From Candidatus Thiothrix sulfatifontis (GTDB lineage: Bacteria; Pseudomonadota; Gammaproteobacteria; Thiotrichales; Thiotrichaceae), in assembly GCA_022828425.1 (NCBI GenBank), contig CP094685.1, forward strand, positions 1,302,001-1,366,000: a stretch of DNA of 64,000 nt, in the 5' to 3' direction. The notes beneath the pieces are model-generated. The model did not search any database and was not told where the DNA came from. It saw only the letters and a list, made by a program, of their open reading frames with translations. This document shows, in pieces, positions 1 to 8,122 of the stretch. A program made the translations under genes and the position numbers. The stretch's first letter is position 1. Each line of letters starts with the position of its first letter.

Positions 1-607
1 TGCTGCGTATCGGCGTCCCCTCCTGCAACAAGCGCAACGGCGTCAACAAACGTACTCGCACCCCTTGTGGCATCGGCGGAATCAGCGGCACAACCCCCGC
101 TAACGCTTGCAAACTTCCCCCCTCCGCCTGAATTTGCGCCCATTCCCCCGCCCCCGGCGCAAGCTCCTGTGCCACCGCCATCAACGCATAACGCCCATCG
201 CCCTTACCGATTCCGCGTTCCCCCACCTGCTGCATTGCGTGGATCAAATACGGCAAATGCCCGATCGCCGCCCCCAGCAAACTCAACTCCAGCGCAAACA
301 CTTCCCCCGGCGCATACTGCCGCCCGGATGTTGCCAAGGGCTGCATAATGTAAGGGTGGGGGGCGGCATTAATCTTTTCCAGCAATGGCCCCTGACCCGC
401 AGGCGTTTCAAACACCTGACTGTAAACACAGGAACGCCACAACAAACACTGGCGACAATCCGGCTCACGGGTAATGCACACCGTGCGCCGCAAGGCATGA
501 CCAAACGCGCCGCGCCAAGTCGAGCCAGCATAAGCGGGGAATTGAATCGGGGTCAGCGCCCGCAGCGTCAAACGGTAACGGGCAATCGGCAGGTTAAACG
601 GGTGCAT
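1..607 (-). CDS. cas6: CRISPR pre-crRNA endoribonuclease Cas6 (partial, 3' end outside window)
   Basis: About 202 codons can be read without a stop, running off the left edge of the window. The N-terminus reads LPIARYRLTLRAL, followed by YAGSTWRGAFGHALRR and a cysteine cluster (CRQCLLWRSC) before YSQVFETP. Further on is the glycine-rich loop GERGIGKGDGRY. This order matches the RAMP-fold Cas6 family (PF10040) that processes pre-crRNA, usually with type III systems. The ATG overlaps the TAA of phaR by one base (TAATG), so translation may be coupled to phaR. No CRISPR repeat or other cas gene is visible, so the remaining locus, if any, lies to the left. The family call is firm; activity cannot be judged from a partial gene. 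Confidence 0.86.
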   Translation of the reverse strand, partial: MHPFNLPIARYRLTLRALTPIQFPAYAGSTWRGAFGHALRRTVCITREPDCRQCLLWRSCVYSQVFETPAGQGPLLEKINAAPHPYIMQPLATSGRQYAPGEVFALELSLLGAAIGHLPYLIHAMQQVGERGIGKGDGRYALMAVAQELAPGAGEWAQIQAEGGSLQALAGVVPLIPPMPQGVRVRLLTPLRLLQEGTPIRS

Positions 608-1059
608 TATTTCTTCGGCTGCACATTGCCCAAGATGCTTTCCTGCATTTTTTTCCAAGTCTCGATGTTTTGCTCGCCGACTTTCATCCACATCTCCAGC
701 GGTGTGCCAGCCAGCACTTTGTGCATCTGTTCCTGCATTGCGGTTTGCTGGCTGGTAAACAGCCCGACGCTTTGCTCCATGTATTCCATAAAGCCCTTGC
801 GGGTCGCGTCACTGTAGTTGCGGATAAATTGCGCCAGAATATCGGTGCTGAACAAGGGCTGTCCGCCCGATTCCTGTTCCATAATGATTTGCAGCAAGAT
901 ACTGCGGGTAATGTCATCGCCAGACTGACGGTCGATGACTTTGAAAGGCGTTTCCGCCAAGACTAAATCGCGGACATCACTCAGGGTGATATAACAACTC
1001 TGGTTGGTGTCGTACAAGCGGCGATTGGGGTATTTCTTAATAATGCGTTCTTCGGCCAT
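607..1059 (-). CDS. phaR: Polyhydroxyalkanoate synthesis repressor PhaR
   Basis: A 150-residue protein with the PHA_gran_rgn DNA-binding N-terminus (IIKKYPNRRLYDT, residues about 5-17, then SCYITLSDVRDLV) and the PHB_acc domain (ITRSILLQIIMEQE, LFSTDILAQFIRNY). PhaR proteins bind PHA granules and DNA, and repress phasin and pha genes until polymer accumulates. I chose the start at 1059 because the conserved N-terminus begins there; an upstream in-frame TTG at 1092 would add 11 unconserved residues. The gene follows phaB on the same strand after a 150-bp gap that contains a candidate PhaR site. It ends inside the start codon of cas6. Confidence 0.93.
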   Translation of the reverse strand: MAEERIIKKYPNRRLYDTNQSCYITLSDVRDLVLAETPFKVIDRQSGDDITRSILLQIIMEQESGGQPLFSTDILAQFIRNYSDATRKGFMEYMEQSVGLFTSQQTAMQEQMHKVLAGTPLEMWMKVGEQNIETWKKMQESILGNVQPKK

Positions 1060-1150
1060 AGGATCTTCGTCGGTGCTACTGTGATGAAACAAATAAAATC
1101 AAGCCTGATTTTATAGGTTAATGTTTTGTTATGCACACAAAAACAGTACG

Positions 1151-1163
1151 GCGATGCACAAAA
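1151..1163. promoter_or_regulatory. Candidate PhaR operator upstream of phaR
   Basis: The 13-mer GCGATGCACAAAA lies about 95 bp upstream of the phaR start. The same 13 bases recur at 3271-3283 between the divergent phaA and phaE genes. A related TATGCACACAAAAA lies nearby at about 1130. PhaR proteins elsewhere bind TGCA-rich sites near pha genes, so autoregulation is a plausible reading. This is inference from motif sharing only. Confidence 0.35.
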
Positions 1164-1182
1164 GCAGGGAATAGCGGGGGTA

Positions 1183-1203
1183 GGGGCGTATTGAATACGC
1201 CCC
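1183..1203. terminator. Hairpin after phaB
   Basis: GGGGCGTAT and ATACGCCCC form a perfect 9-bp stem with a 3-base loop just past the phaB stop. There is no T-run on the minus strand, so it is either a weak terminator or a 3' stabilising hairpin of the phaAB transcript. Confidence 0.45.
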
Positions 1204-1211
1204 TGTTTAAC

Positions 1212-1943
1212 TTAGTGAATGAACTGACCGCCGTTAGCGGAAATGTTCGCACCCGTGATGAAGCCTGCTTTGTCGGATGCCAAGAAAGACACGATGGCTG
1301 CCATTTCTTCTGGCGTACCCAAACGGCCTACCGGAATTTGCGCAATGATTTTGTTACGCACGTCTTCCGCGATAGCCATGACCATTTCAGTCGCGATGTA
1401 GCCCGGTGACAAAGTGTTGATAGTGACACCTTTGCGCGCCACTTCTTGCGCCAACGCCATGCTGAAACCGTGTACGCCCGCTTTGGCCGCGCTGTAGTTG
1501 GTTTGCCCAAACTGGCCTTTCTGACCGTTGATGGAAGAAATGTTGATCACGCGACCAAAGCCACGCTCAGCCATTTCGTTCACGAACTGGTGCGTCACGT
1601 TGAAAACGCTGTCCAGGTTGGTTTTCATGACCGCAGCCCAATGCGCCGGGGTGATTTTCTTGAAGGTGGCGTCACGGGTAATGCCCGCGCAGTTGACGAT
1701 AATGTCCACCTGACCGAAATCCGCGATCACCGCTTCTTTCAGTTTGGCGCAATCGTCATAGCTGCTGACATCGCAAGGGTAAATCGCTGCTTCGTAATCT
1801 TGTTTGGCTTGCCATGCTTTGGCTTGCTCTTCCGGCTCGAAATAGGTAGTGATAACTTTGTAGCCATCTGCTGCAAATTGCTTGCAAATCGCATTACCAA
1901 TGCCGCCCGTACCGCCTGTTACCAGTGCAACTTTATTCATCAT
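1212..1943 (-). CDS. phaB: Acetoacetyl-CoA reductase PhaB
   Basis: A 243-residue short-chain dehydrogenase. It shows the nucleotide-binding GGTGGIG loop near the N-terminus, NCAG in the core, and the catalytic Ser-Tyr-Lys region (SSINGQKGQFGQ then YSAAK). The family reduces acetoacetyl-CoA to (R)-3-hydroxybutyryl-CoA with NADPH, the second step of poly-3-hydroxybutyrate synthesis. An AGGAG sits 5 bases upstream of the first of two adjacent ATG codons, so the start is 1943 or 1940. It follows phaA by 22 bp and is clearly co-transcribed with it. FabG is the main alternative, but the pha context and C-terminal ANISANGGQ favour PhaB. Confidence 0.95.
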   Translation of the reverse strand: MMNKVALVTGGTGGIGNAICKQFAADGYKVITTYFEPEEQAKAWQAKQDYEAAIYPCDVSSYDDCAKLKEAVIADFGQVDIIVNCAGITRDATFKKITPAHWAAVMKTNLDSVFNVTHQFVNEMAERGFGRVINISSINGQKGQFGQTNYSAAKAGVHGFSMALAQEVARKGVTINTLSPGYIATEMVMAIAEDVRNKIIAQIPVGRLGTPEEMAAIVSFLASDKAGFITGANISANGGQFIH

Positions 1944-1965
1944 CTATACTCCTCAAATGTTGTCA

Positions 1966-3150
1966 TTAAACCGCTTCAACCGCCATCGCGACACCCTGAC
2001 CACCACCGATACACAGTGTCGCCAGACCTTTTTTCGCGCCGGTACGCTTCATGCCGTGCAGCAGCGTGACCAGCACCCGTGCGCCGGAAGCACCAATCGG
2101 ATGACCCAACGCAATCGCGCCGCCGCTGATATTGACCTTGCTTAGGTCAAAGCCCAGACTCTCATTAACCGACATCGCTTGGGCGGCAAACGCTTCGTTG
2201 GCTTCGATCAAGTCGAGGTCAGCCACGCGCCAGCCTGCTTTTTCCAAGCATTTGGTGGTGGCAGGGATGGGGCCTGTGCCCATGATAGCCGGGTCAACGC
2301 CCGCGCTAGAGAACGCGACGATGCGAGCCATTGGGGTCAAGCCCAATTCAGCCGCTTTGGATGCGGTCATCACGATCACCGCCGCCGCACCGTCGTTAAT
2401 GCCGGAAGCGTTACCCGCCGTGACTGAGCCGTCTTTTTTGAATGCAGGGCGCAGTTTGCTCAACGAAGCGGCGGTGGTGCCAGCGCGTGGGAATTCGTCA
2501 GTGTTGAAAACCAGCGGCTCACCTTTACGCTGCGGGATCACGACCGGAATGATTTCGTCGTTGAACACGCCTGCCTTTTGCGCGGCTTCCGTCTTTTGCT
2601 GGGAGCCGGCAGCGAATTCGTCTTGTGCTTCACGGGTAAAACCGTATTGCGCGGCGATGTTTTCCGCCGTCATGCCCATGTGGTAGTCGTTAGTCGCGCA
2701 CCACAGGCCGTCTTTGATCATGGTGTCGACCATTTTCCAGTCGCCCATTTTCTGACCGTTGCGTGAATTAGGCACGACATGGGCAGAAGCACTCATGGTT
2801 TCCTGCCCGCCTGCAATCACGATGTCAGCATCGCCACACGCCACCGCTTGATACGCCAGATGCACTGCTTTCAAACCGCTGCCGCAAACCTTGTTAATGG
2901 TCATCGCTGGAACTTCAACCGGCAAACCAGCAGACAACACCGCTTGACGTGCAGGGTTTTGACCGACACCCGCAGTCAGAACTTGACCTAAGATAACTTC
3001 ATTGATTTGTTCAGGTTTCAAGCCAGAACGTTCCAGTAAGCCTTTAATGACGGTTGCGCCGAGTTCAGAAGCAGGGATGGCGGCGAGTGAACCACCAAAA
3101 GTACCAAGTGCAGTTCTGCCAGCGGCTACGATCACAATATCTTCGCGCAT
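1966..3150 (-). CDS. phaA: Acetyl-CoA acetyltransferase (beta-ketothiolase) PhaA
   Basis: A 394-residue biosynthetic thiolase that condenses two acetyl-CoA to acetoacetyl-CoA, the first step of PHB synthesis. Catalytic features are the nucleophilic Cys at about residue 89 in [11 protein letters not shown], the [10 protein letters not shown] histidine motif, and the C-terminal CIGGGQG cysteine. The start at 3150 has a strong AGGAGA at a normal distance; an upstream in-frame codon at 3180 would add ten unconserved residues. It is first in a phaA-phaB operon and divergent from phaE, with about 190 bp of shared control region between them. Confidence 0.96.
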   Translation of the reverse strand: MREDIVIVAAGRTALGTFGGSLAAIPASELGATVIKGLLERSGLKPEQINEVILGQVLTAGVGQNPARQAVLSAGLPVEVPAMTINKVCGSGLKAVHLAYQAVACGDADIVIAGGQETMSASAHVVPNSRNGQKMGDWKMVDTMIKDGLWCATNDYHMGMTAENIAAQYGFTREAQDEFAAGSQQKTEAAQKAGVFNDEIIPVVIPQRKGEPLVFNTDEFPRAGTTAASLSKLRPAFKKDGSVTAGNASGINDGAAAVIVMTASKAAELGLTPMARIVAFSSAGVDPAIMGTGPIPATTKCLEKAGWRVADLDLIEANEAFAAQAMSVNESLGFDLSKVNISGGAIALGHPIGASGARVLVTLLHGMKRTGAKKGLATLCIGGGQGVAMAVEAV

Positions 3151-3270
3151 GAAACGTTCTCCTAGGGTATAAAATGTCACAAAATCTGTGGTATATCTTT
3201 AGCGTGTCAACAATAAGCTGGCAGAGGTGGCTTTGGCAAGTCGTAAAAGTACCACACTGTCAACATTGTT

Positions 3271-3283
3271 GCGATGCACAAAA
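3271..3283. promoter_or_regulatory. Candidate PhaR operator between phaA and phaE
   Basis: A second copy of GCGATGCACAAAA, inside the larger imperfect inverted repeat TTGTTGCGATGCACAA. It lies in the 189-bp divergent region that must hold promoters for both phaAB and phaEC. The match to the site upstream of phaR is exact over 13 bases. Function is inferred from position. Confidence 0.4.
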
Positions 3284-3339
3284 TAGCATGGTAAGCTGGC
3301 AAAAGGCAATATTTTTATACGTGGAGGATAGGTACTGTC

Positions 3340-4404
3340 ATGGTAGATTGGTCGGACGATATGATGAAAAACTGGTCTGATGCGCAACAGCGTTATTGGA
3401 ATGCGTGGTCAGATCTCTCCAAAATGGGGCAGCCACAAGCGGTACCGGGTTTTGGAGCCGCGCCCGCCTGGACGCAAGGGCTGGAGCAATGGTGGAAAGC
3501 GGTTAGCCCGCACACTGTTCCCGGCGCGTCTACCGATGCCTTCCAGCGTATGGTCGAAATGGGCAAGGTGTACATGAACCTTGCGGAAAATGCCTACAAT
3601 GTACAACACGCTGACGGCAACGGATCCGACGCAATGGATGCGTGGATGAACGCGATGGAAGCCGGTTTCCGTCAGTGTTGCGGTCAACTCGAAATGGGTA
3701 AATTCACCGCCCACGGTTTCGGCGTCGGTCAAGCAGCGCTGGATAGCTGGCAGCGCGTGATGAATAGCATGGGAATGCAAGCATTCCAGCAAGTCGGCGC
3801 GGGCGGTTTCCACCTGCCAACCTCGGAAAACTGGATGGAGCAATTCCGTAAAGTCTTGGCGACACCCGCTGTGGGGTACAACCGTGAATCGCAAGAACGC
3901 CAGCAAGCACTGGTGCAACTGGGGGCGAATTATCAGGCAGCGATGGATGATTACCTGAAAGCTTTTGCGAAACAGGGCATTGAGTCGGTGCAAGTGTTGC
4001 GTGAGCGTGTCGCCACCCTGCGGGCGGAAGACAAGAAAATCCATTCTTTGCGCGAACTCTACGATCTGTGGGTCGATGTTAACGAACAGGTCTACGCCAA
4101 GTTTGCCATGACTGACGAATATCAGGTGGTGTATGGCGATTTGGTGAATTCGCTGATGGCGCTCAAACAAGGCATCAATGCGGAATTGGACAGCACCTAT
4201 GAAGCCGCGAATTTGCCAACCCGTAAAGAGTTGAACGCCGCATTTGCCAAGCAGCAAGAAATGCGCCGCGAAAACCGCACCTTGCGTAAACAATTACAAG
4301 AATTATCCCGCAAAGTGGATGCTTTAGCCGCCTCACCTGCCGCACCGAAACCTAAAGCAGCCGCGAAACCGAAAACCCCTAGCGCCAGCACCAAGAACGC
4401 CTAA
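3340..4404 (+). CDS. phaE: Class III PHA synthase subunit PhaE
   Basis: A 354-residue protein with the typical PhaE opening (MVDWSDDMMKNW, then YWNAWSDL). It has a long helical body and the C-terminal PhaE signature near RELYDLWVDVNEQVY, followed by a coiled-coil segment and an Ala/Pro/Lys-rich tail. PhaE lacks catalytic residues and forms the active heteromeric class III synthase with PhaC, as in purple and other sulfur bacteria. A GGAGGA lies upstream of the ATG. phaC follows 29 bp downstream, so the two are one operon. Confidence 0.95.
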   Translation: MVDWSDDMMKNWSDAQQRYWNAWSDLSKMGQPQAVPGFGAAPAWTQGLEQWWKAVSPHTVPGASTDAFQRMVEMGKVYMNLAENAYNVQHADGNGSDAMDAWMNAMEAGFRQCCGQLEMGKFTAHGFGVGQAALDSWQRVMNSMGMQAFQQVGAGGFHLPTSENWMEQFRKVLATPAVGYNRESQERQQALVQLGANYQAAMDDYLKAFAKQGIESVQVLRERVATLRAEDKKIHSLRELYDLWVDVNEQVYAKFAMTDEYQVVYGDLVNSLMALKQGINAELDSTYEAANLPTRKELNAAFAKQQEMRRENRTLRKQLQELSRKVDALAASPAAPKPKAAAKPKTPSASTKNA

Positions 4405-4433
4405 CCTGCACTGGATATTCAAGGAGAACGAAC

Positions 4434-5495
4434 ATGCCGTTTCAAATGCGTCCAGACCAGATTCTGAACGAAGTTAAAACCTTCAATGAAAAACTCGCGC
4501 AGGGTATGACCAATCTGATGGAAGTCGGTGAGATTTCTTCAGGCGTAACCCCGTTTGAAGTCGTTTACACCGAAGACAAGCTCAAGTTGTTGCATTACAC
4601 CGGTACTGCCGAGCCGACGAATAAAGTGCCACTGCTGATTGTGTACGCGCTGGTAAACCGCCCTTATATGACCGACATTCAGGAAAACCGTTCCACTATC
4701 AAAGGTTTACTGGATGCGGGTCAAGATGTGTATTTGATCGACTGGGGCTACCCGGATGCGTCCGACCGTTACCTGACGCTGGATGATTACCTCAACGGTT
4801 ATTTGGATAACTGCGTGGATGAAGTGCGTGCGCGGCATGAGGTTGATGCCGTTAATTTGTTAGGGATTTGCCAAGGCGGTGCATTTAGCCTGTGTTACAG
4901 CGCCATGCACCCTGAAAAGGTGAAAAATTTGGTGACGATGGTGACGCCAGTCGATTACCAAACGCCGGATAATATGCTGAGCCACTGGGTGCAAAACATC
5001 GACATTGACCAACTGGTCGATACCATCGGTAATATTCCCGGCGAAATGCTCAACTGGACATTCCTCAACCTCAAGCCTTACCAGCTAATGGGGCAGAAAT
5101 ACCTCGGCATGGTGGATGTGATGGGTGATAGCCAGACCCTGAAAAACTTCATGCGCATGGAAAAGTGGATTTTCGATAGCCCGGATCAGGCGGGTGAAAC
5201 TTTCCGCCAGTTCATCAAGGATTTCTTCCAGCAAAACAAATTGCTGAAAGGTGAAGTGCAGGTTGGTGAGTACACCATCGACTTGAAAAATGTGACTGCG
5301 CCGATCCTGAATATTTTTGCGGAGCAAGATCATCTCGTGCCACCGGATGCATCACGTGCTTTGAAGGGGGCGACGGGTAGCAGCGATTATACCGAGCTGT
5401 CTTTCAAAGGCGGTCACATCGGTATTTACGTGAGCGGCAAAGCGCAGAAAACGATTCCACCTGCGATTGGCGAGTGGTTGACGGCGCGTAGTTAA
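4434..5495 (+). CDS. phaC: Class III PHA synthase catalytic subunit PhaC
   Basis: A 353-residue alpha/beta-hydrolase-fold polymerase that polymerises (R)-3-hydroxybutyryl-CoA. The lipase-like box is GICQGG with catalytic Cys146. Asp299 (EQDHLVPP) and His328 (FKGGHIG) complete the triad, each three residues lower than the well-studied Allochromatium enzyme numbering. Length is typical of class III, shorter than class I. AAGGAG lies 8 bases before the ATG. It works with PhaE from the gene just upstream and takes substrate from PhaA and PhaB. Confidence 0.97.
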   Translation: MPFQMRPDQILNEVKTFNEKLAQGMTNLMEVGEISSGVTPFEVVYTEDKLKLLHYTGTAEPTNKVPLLIVYALVNRPYMTDIQENRSTIKGLLDAGQDVYLIDWGYPDASDRYLTLDDYLNGYLDNCVDEVRARHEVDAVNLLGICQGGAFSLCYSAMHPEKVKNLVTMVTPVDYQTPDNMLSHWVQNIDIDQLVDTIGNIPGEMLNWTFLNLKPYQLMGQKYLGMVDVMGDSQTLKNFMRMEKWIFDSPDQAGETFRQFIKDFFQQNKLLKGEVQVGEYTIDLKNVTAPILNIFAEQDHLVPPDASRALKGATGSSDYTELSFKGGHIGIYVSGKAQKTIPPAIGEWLTARS

Positions 5496-5523
5496 ACGCA
5501 AGTTGTAGCGGCAGCGGGTAGGC

Positions 5524-6342
5524 TTAGGCTTGCCCCGCTGCCAATTCCTGCACGATCAGGTCGATAATGTGCCGCACCGGAATGATGTTTTCGGGGTTGT
5601 GCAACAATAAATCACGATTAATTTCCAGCGTGAACGGGTGTTTGCCCTTGAATTGCTCACAGGTAAAACGCCCCAACGAGTTAATCCCTGAATACGGGTT
5701 GTTGCAGCGGATCACATCGCAAAAGTTGAAACCGACATCCAGCTCGTGGAAATGGTCTTCAATAATGCTCGACATCAGCTCTAACGTCTTTTTATGCGCA
5801 TAGCAATTGTGGTGCGGCTTGCCGTGCAGGTCGCCGCCGTTGCCAAACATGAACAGCGGGCGCAAATTGCCCCGATCTTTGGAAACACTCGTGCCAATCC
5901 CCGGCATGGTGTGGCAAAACAGCACTTGTTTAATCGCCGGATTCGCCAGCAATGCCAGCATTTGCTGCTGGTGCGGCATCACGTAACGTTCAATGACCGC
6001 TTGCCGCACGGTTTCCGGCATTCCGCGTTCGGATTGATAGATTTTGACGCCTTGGCTGGTATGCGTTTTGACCACGCCATCCGCGCTGAAATCGTCGTAA
6101 CGGCGGTTGGGGTCGGCGTGCGCACGCCAAAACCGGAAACGCAATACGTGCGGCTTGCTGGGCAAATCGAGGTAGAGCGCGTCAGAAAATTCATCGGCAT
6201 CTTCGCGGCGGTCGCCGGGCGTGAACTTGGGGTGCAAGTAAGGTCTGACCTCATCCGGGGTCAAGTGACCGCCATGCGGTAATTCCAATAAAACAGGACT
6301 TTCCCCTTCAATGTATTGGAAGGGGCTTTGGTCAATTTCCAT
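5524..6342 (-). CDS. N-formylglutamate amidohydrolase family protein
   Basis: A 272-residue member of the FGase family (PF05013), zinc-dependent amidohydrolases related to HutG. The N-terminus SPVLLELPHGG fits the family's metal-binding region, and a later segment reads RFWRAHADPNRRYDD. Known members remove formyl groups from N-formylglutamate in histidine breakdown, but no hut genes are near. The gene is 14 bp downstream of an ATP-grasp gene on the same strand, so the pair looks like an operon. A role in making or trimming an amide-linked metabolite is possible; the substrate is unknown. Confidence 0.82.
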   Translation of the reverse strand: MEIDQSPFQYIEGESPVLLELPHGGHLTPDEVRPYLHPKFTPGDRREDADEFSDALYLDLPSKPHVLRFRFWRAHADPNRRYDDFSADGVVKTHTSQGVKIYQSERGMPETVRQAVIERYVMPHQQQMLALLANPAIKQVLFCHTMPGIGTSVSKDRGNLRPLFMFGNGGDLHGKPHHNCYAHKKTLELMSSIIEDHFHELDVGFNFCDVIRCNNPYSGINSLGRFTCEQFKGKHPFTLEINRDLLLHNPENIIPVRHIIDLIVQELAAGQA

Positions 6343-6356
6343 GTGTGCTGCGTCAA

Positions 6357-7592
6357 TTATAAATGAATCCCCGGCAGCAGCCCGCGCTGCGCCAACGTGT
6401 CACGCAGGCTGACATGGGCATCCACGTCATTTTCGGTCACTTGTGCCAAATAAACCCGCGTCTTCTGATCATAACTAGGGTCGTAGTACAAACCAACTGG
6501 CATCAGGATTTTTTTCTCGATTTCAGGGCGGAATGTTTCCAAAAACGCCAGCGGATTGCCTTGGTAGCAAAAATAGCCGGTTTCCAGATTGGGGCGTTGG
6601 AAATGCGTCAGGAAATGTTCACGGATGAAATGGAACGGGGTCGAACCGTTGAGGCGGAAATTGGGGTCGATGAAATACAGCTTGCCGTCGGCGGCTTTGA
6701 TCACATCCAGCCCGCACACCCCAAACCAGCCCAAGTTTGCGGCATTGCGGGCAATCTCCACCGCGATGGCTTCGAGTTCGGGGGAAGGGTGCCAGCAGAG
6801 GTCAATGAAATTGCCTTCGTAGCGGGCGCTGGCGGAAATGCGCTGTTCCGAGCCGCCAATGAAACGGATCGTACCGGCACGCTCAACGTGCAGGTTGAGG
6901 TTGTAATTGGCTAAGTAACCGCCGATGAAATGTTCAACCTTGACCCGATGCCCGCCAAAACGTTCTTGCGCGGCTTGCACATCCGCTTCGGTCTGGCAAA
7001 TCGCGACGCCATCGCCACCGCCGGAGGGGGCTGCCAGCTTGATGACGAAGGGCAATTCCCAATGTTCCCGCCAAGTTTTGCCTGCAAAGGTGGCGGCGTC
7101 GTAGACTTCATAGGGGATGCAATGCGAGGAAATGTCTGCCATGCGCCCCTTGTCGTTGAGTTGCACGATCAGTTCCGGGTTTTCCAGATAGTAATGGTCG
7201 TTGGCAATTTGATCGGCGGGGTAGGGGTGTGGGACGACCAGTTTCGCTTGCGGGTGGTTGCCGAGGTATTCCAGATAGCTGTGTCCGCCTGCGTAACGCA
7301 CCACCTCACCCATTTGCTTGCCGAAGTGTTCTTGGAAAAAGCCGTGCCACCAGGGGTTTAAATCGCGGCTGAAATCCACCACGCCTTCTTTCACCAAGGT
7401 GGTGGCTTCGCCGCCGATGAGCAGGAAACGCGCTGTCTGGCAGGTCAGGTATTGCACCGAACGGCGGTAGTAGTAATGGCATTCGCCCGGCAAATCATAC
7501 GCGGCGTAGTAGGGGTAGCGCGGCATGTGGATGCCGTTACTGCCGGTGGCGTAAGCCTCACTGACGGTGCAGCCTGTATAGCGTTCGAGCAT
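6357..7592 (-). CDS. ATP-grasp domain protein
   Basis: A 411-residue protein with an ATP-grasp core. It has a lysine strand and glycine-rich loop (FVIKLAAPSGGGDG), a VEHFIGG hinge, and the metal-binding end GKLYFIDPNFRLNG. ATP-grasp enzymes activate a carboxylate as acyl phosphate and join it to an amine or thiol. The N-terminal 150 residues are tyrosine- and histidine-rich and I do not recognise them. The downstream amidohydrolase gene starts after 14 bp. The pair may build and process a peptide-like amide; the substrate is not deducible. Confidence 0.78.
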   Translation of the reverse strand: MLERYTGCTVSEAYATGSNGIHMPRYPYYAAYDLPGECHYYYRRSVQYLTCQTARFLLIGGEATTLVKEGVVDFSRDLNPWWHGFFQEHFGKQMGEVVRYAGGHSYLEYLGNHPQAKLVVPHPYPADQIANDHYYLENPELIVQLNDKGRMADISSHCIPYEVYDAATFAGKTWREHWELPFVIKLAAPSGGGDGVAICQTEADVQAAQERFGGHRVKVEHFIGGYLANYNLNLHVERAGTIRFIGGSEQRISASARYEGNFIDLCWHPSPELEAIAVEIARNAANLGWFGVCGLDVIKAADGKLYFIDPNFRLNGSTPFHFIREHFLTHFQRPNLETGYFCYQGNPLAFLETFRPEIEKKILMPVGLYYDPSYDQKTRVYLAQVTENDVDAHVSLRDTLAQRGLLPGIHL

Positions 7593-7682
7593 GGTGGTTT
7601 ACTCCGAGGGCAGTGGTAAACCTATTAATCTAGCAGGTGATTGTTGCTGGCGTATGACAATGTTTCGTGGTTTGATGGGAAA

Positions 7683-8105
7683 ATGATGTCATACCTTCTG
7701 CTTTTTTTATCGGCACTGTTGGCTGCCACGCTGATTCCCGCGCAATCGGAAGCCTTGCTGGTGAGCTTGATGCTTCAGGGGGAGGCAGTGCTGTGGCTGT
7801 TACTGGTGGTGGCGACCTTGGGCAATACGCTGGGGTCGGTGATTAATTGGTGGTTGGGGCGTTATCTGGAACACTTTCAGGGTAAACGCTGGTTTCCGGT
7901 GAAGGCGGCAAGTTTGGCACGGGCGCAACGGTGGTTTCAGCGTTATGGGTGGGGGGTGTTGTTGTTGAGTTGGTTGCCGGTTATCGGTGATCCGCTGACG
8001 GTGGTGGCGGGGGTGATGCGGATGCCGTTGTTGCCGTTTGTGCTGGTGGTGGCAGTGGCGAAAGGGGGGCGGTATGGGGTGTTGGCGTGGGTGGTGATGG
8101 GGTAG
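7683..8105 (+). CDS. yqaA: YqaA family membrane protein (DedA/SNARE-associated type)
   Basis: About 140 residues and strongly hydrophobic. An N-terminal membrane segment (SYLLLFLSALLAATLIP) is followed by the family motif GNTLGSVINWWLGRY, a polar stretch, and two more membrane segments around SWLPVIGDPLTVVAG. The YqaA branch of the DedA superfamily is of unknown function; DedA relatives include lipid scramblases and flippases. I start at 7683 (or 7686, adjacent ATG); the upstream in-frame codon gives an unconserved leader. A truncated second copy lies at 12801-12976. Confidence 0.82.
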   Translation: MMSYLLLFLSALLAATLIPAQSEALLVSLMLQGEAVLWLLLVVATLGNTLGSVINWWLGRYLEHFQGKRWFPVKAASLARAQRWFQRYGWGVLLLSWLPVIGDPLTVVAGVMRMPLLPFVLVVAVAKGGRYGVLAWVVMG

Positions 8106-8122
8106 TTCATCTTGTGGAGGTG

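Noticed and set aside
107..817. Long plus-strand reading frame of 236 codons
   Set aside because: It is antisense to cas6 and phaR, both of which have strong family motifs; its protein is Arg/Pro/His-rich as expected for a shadow.
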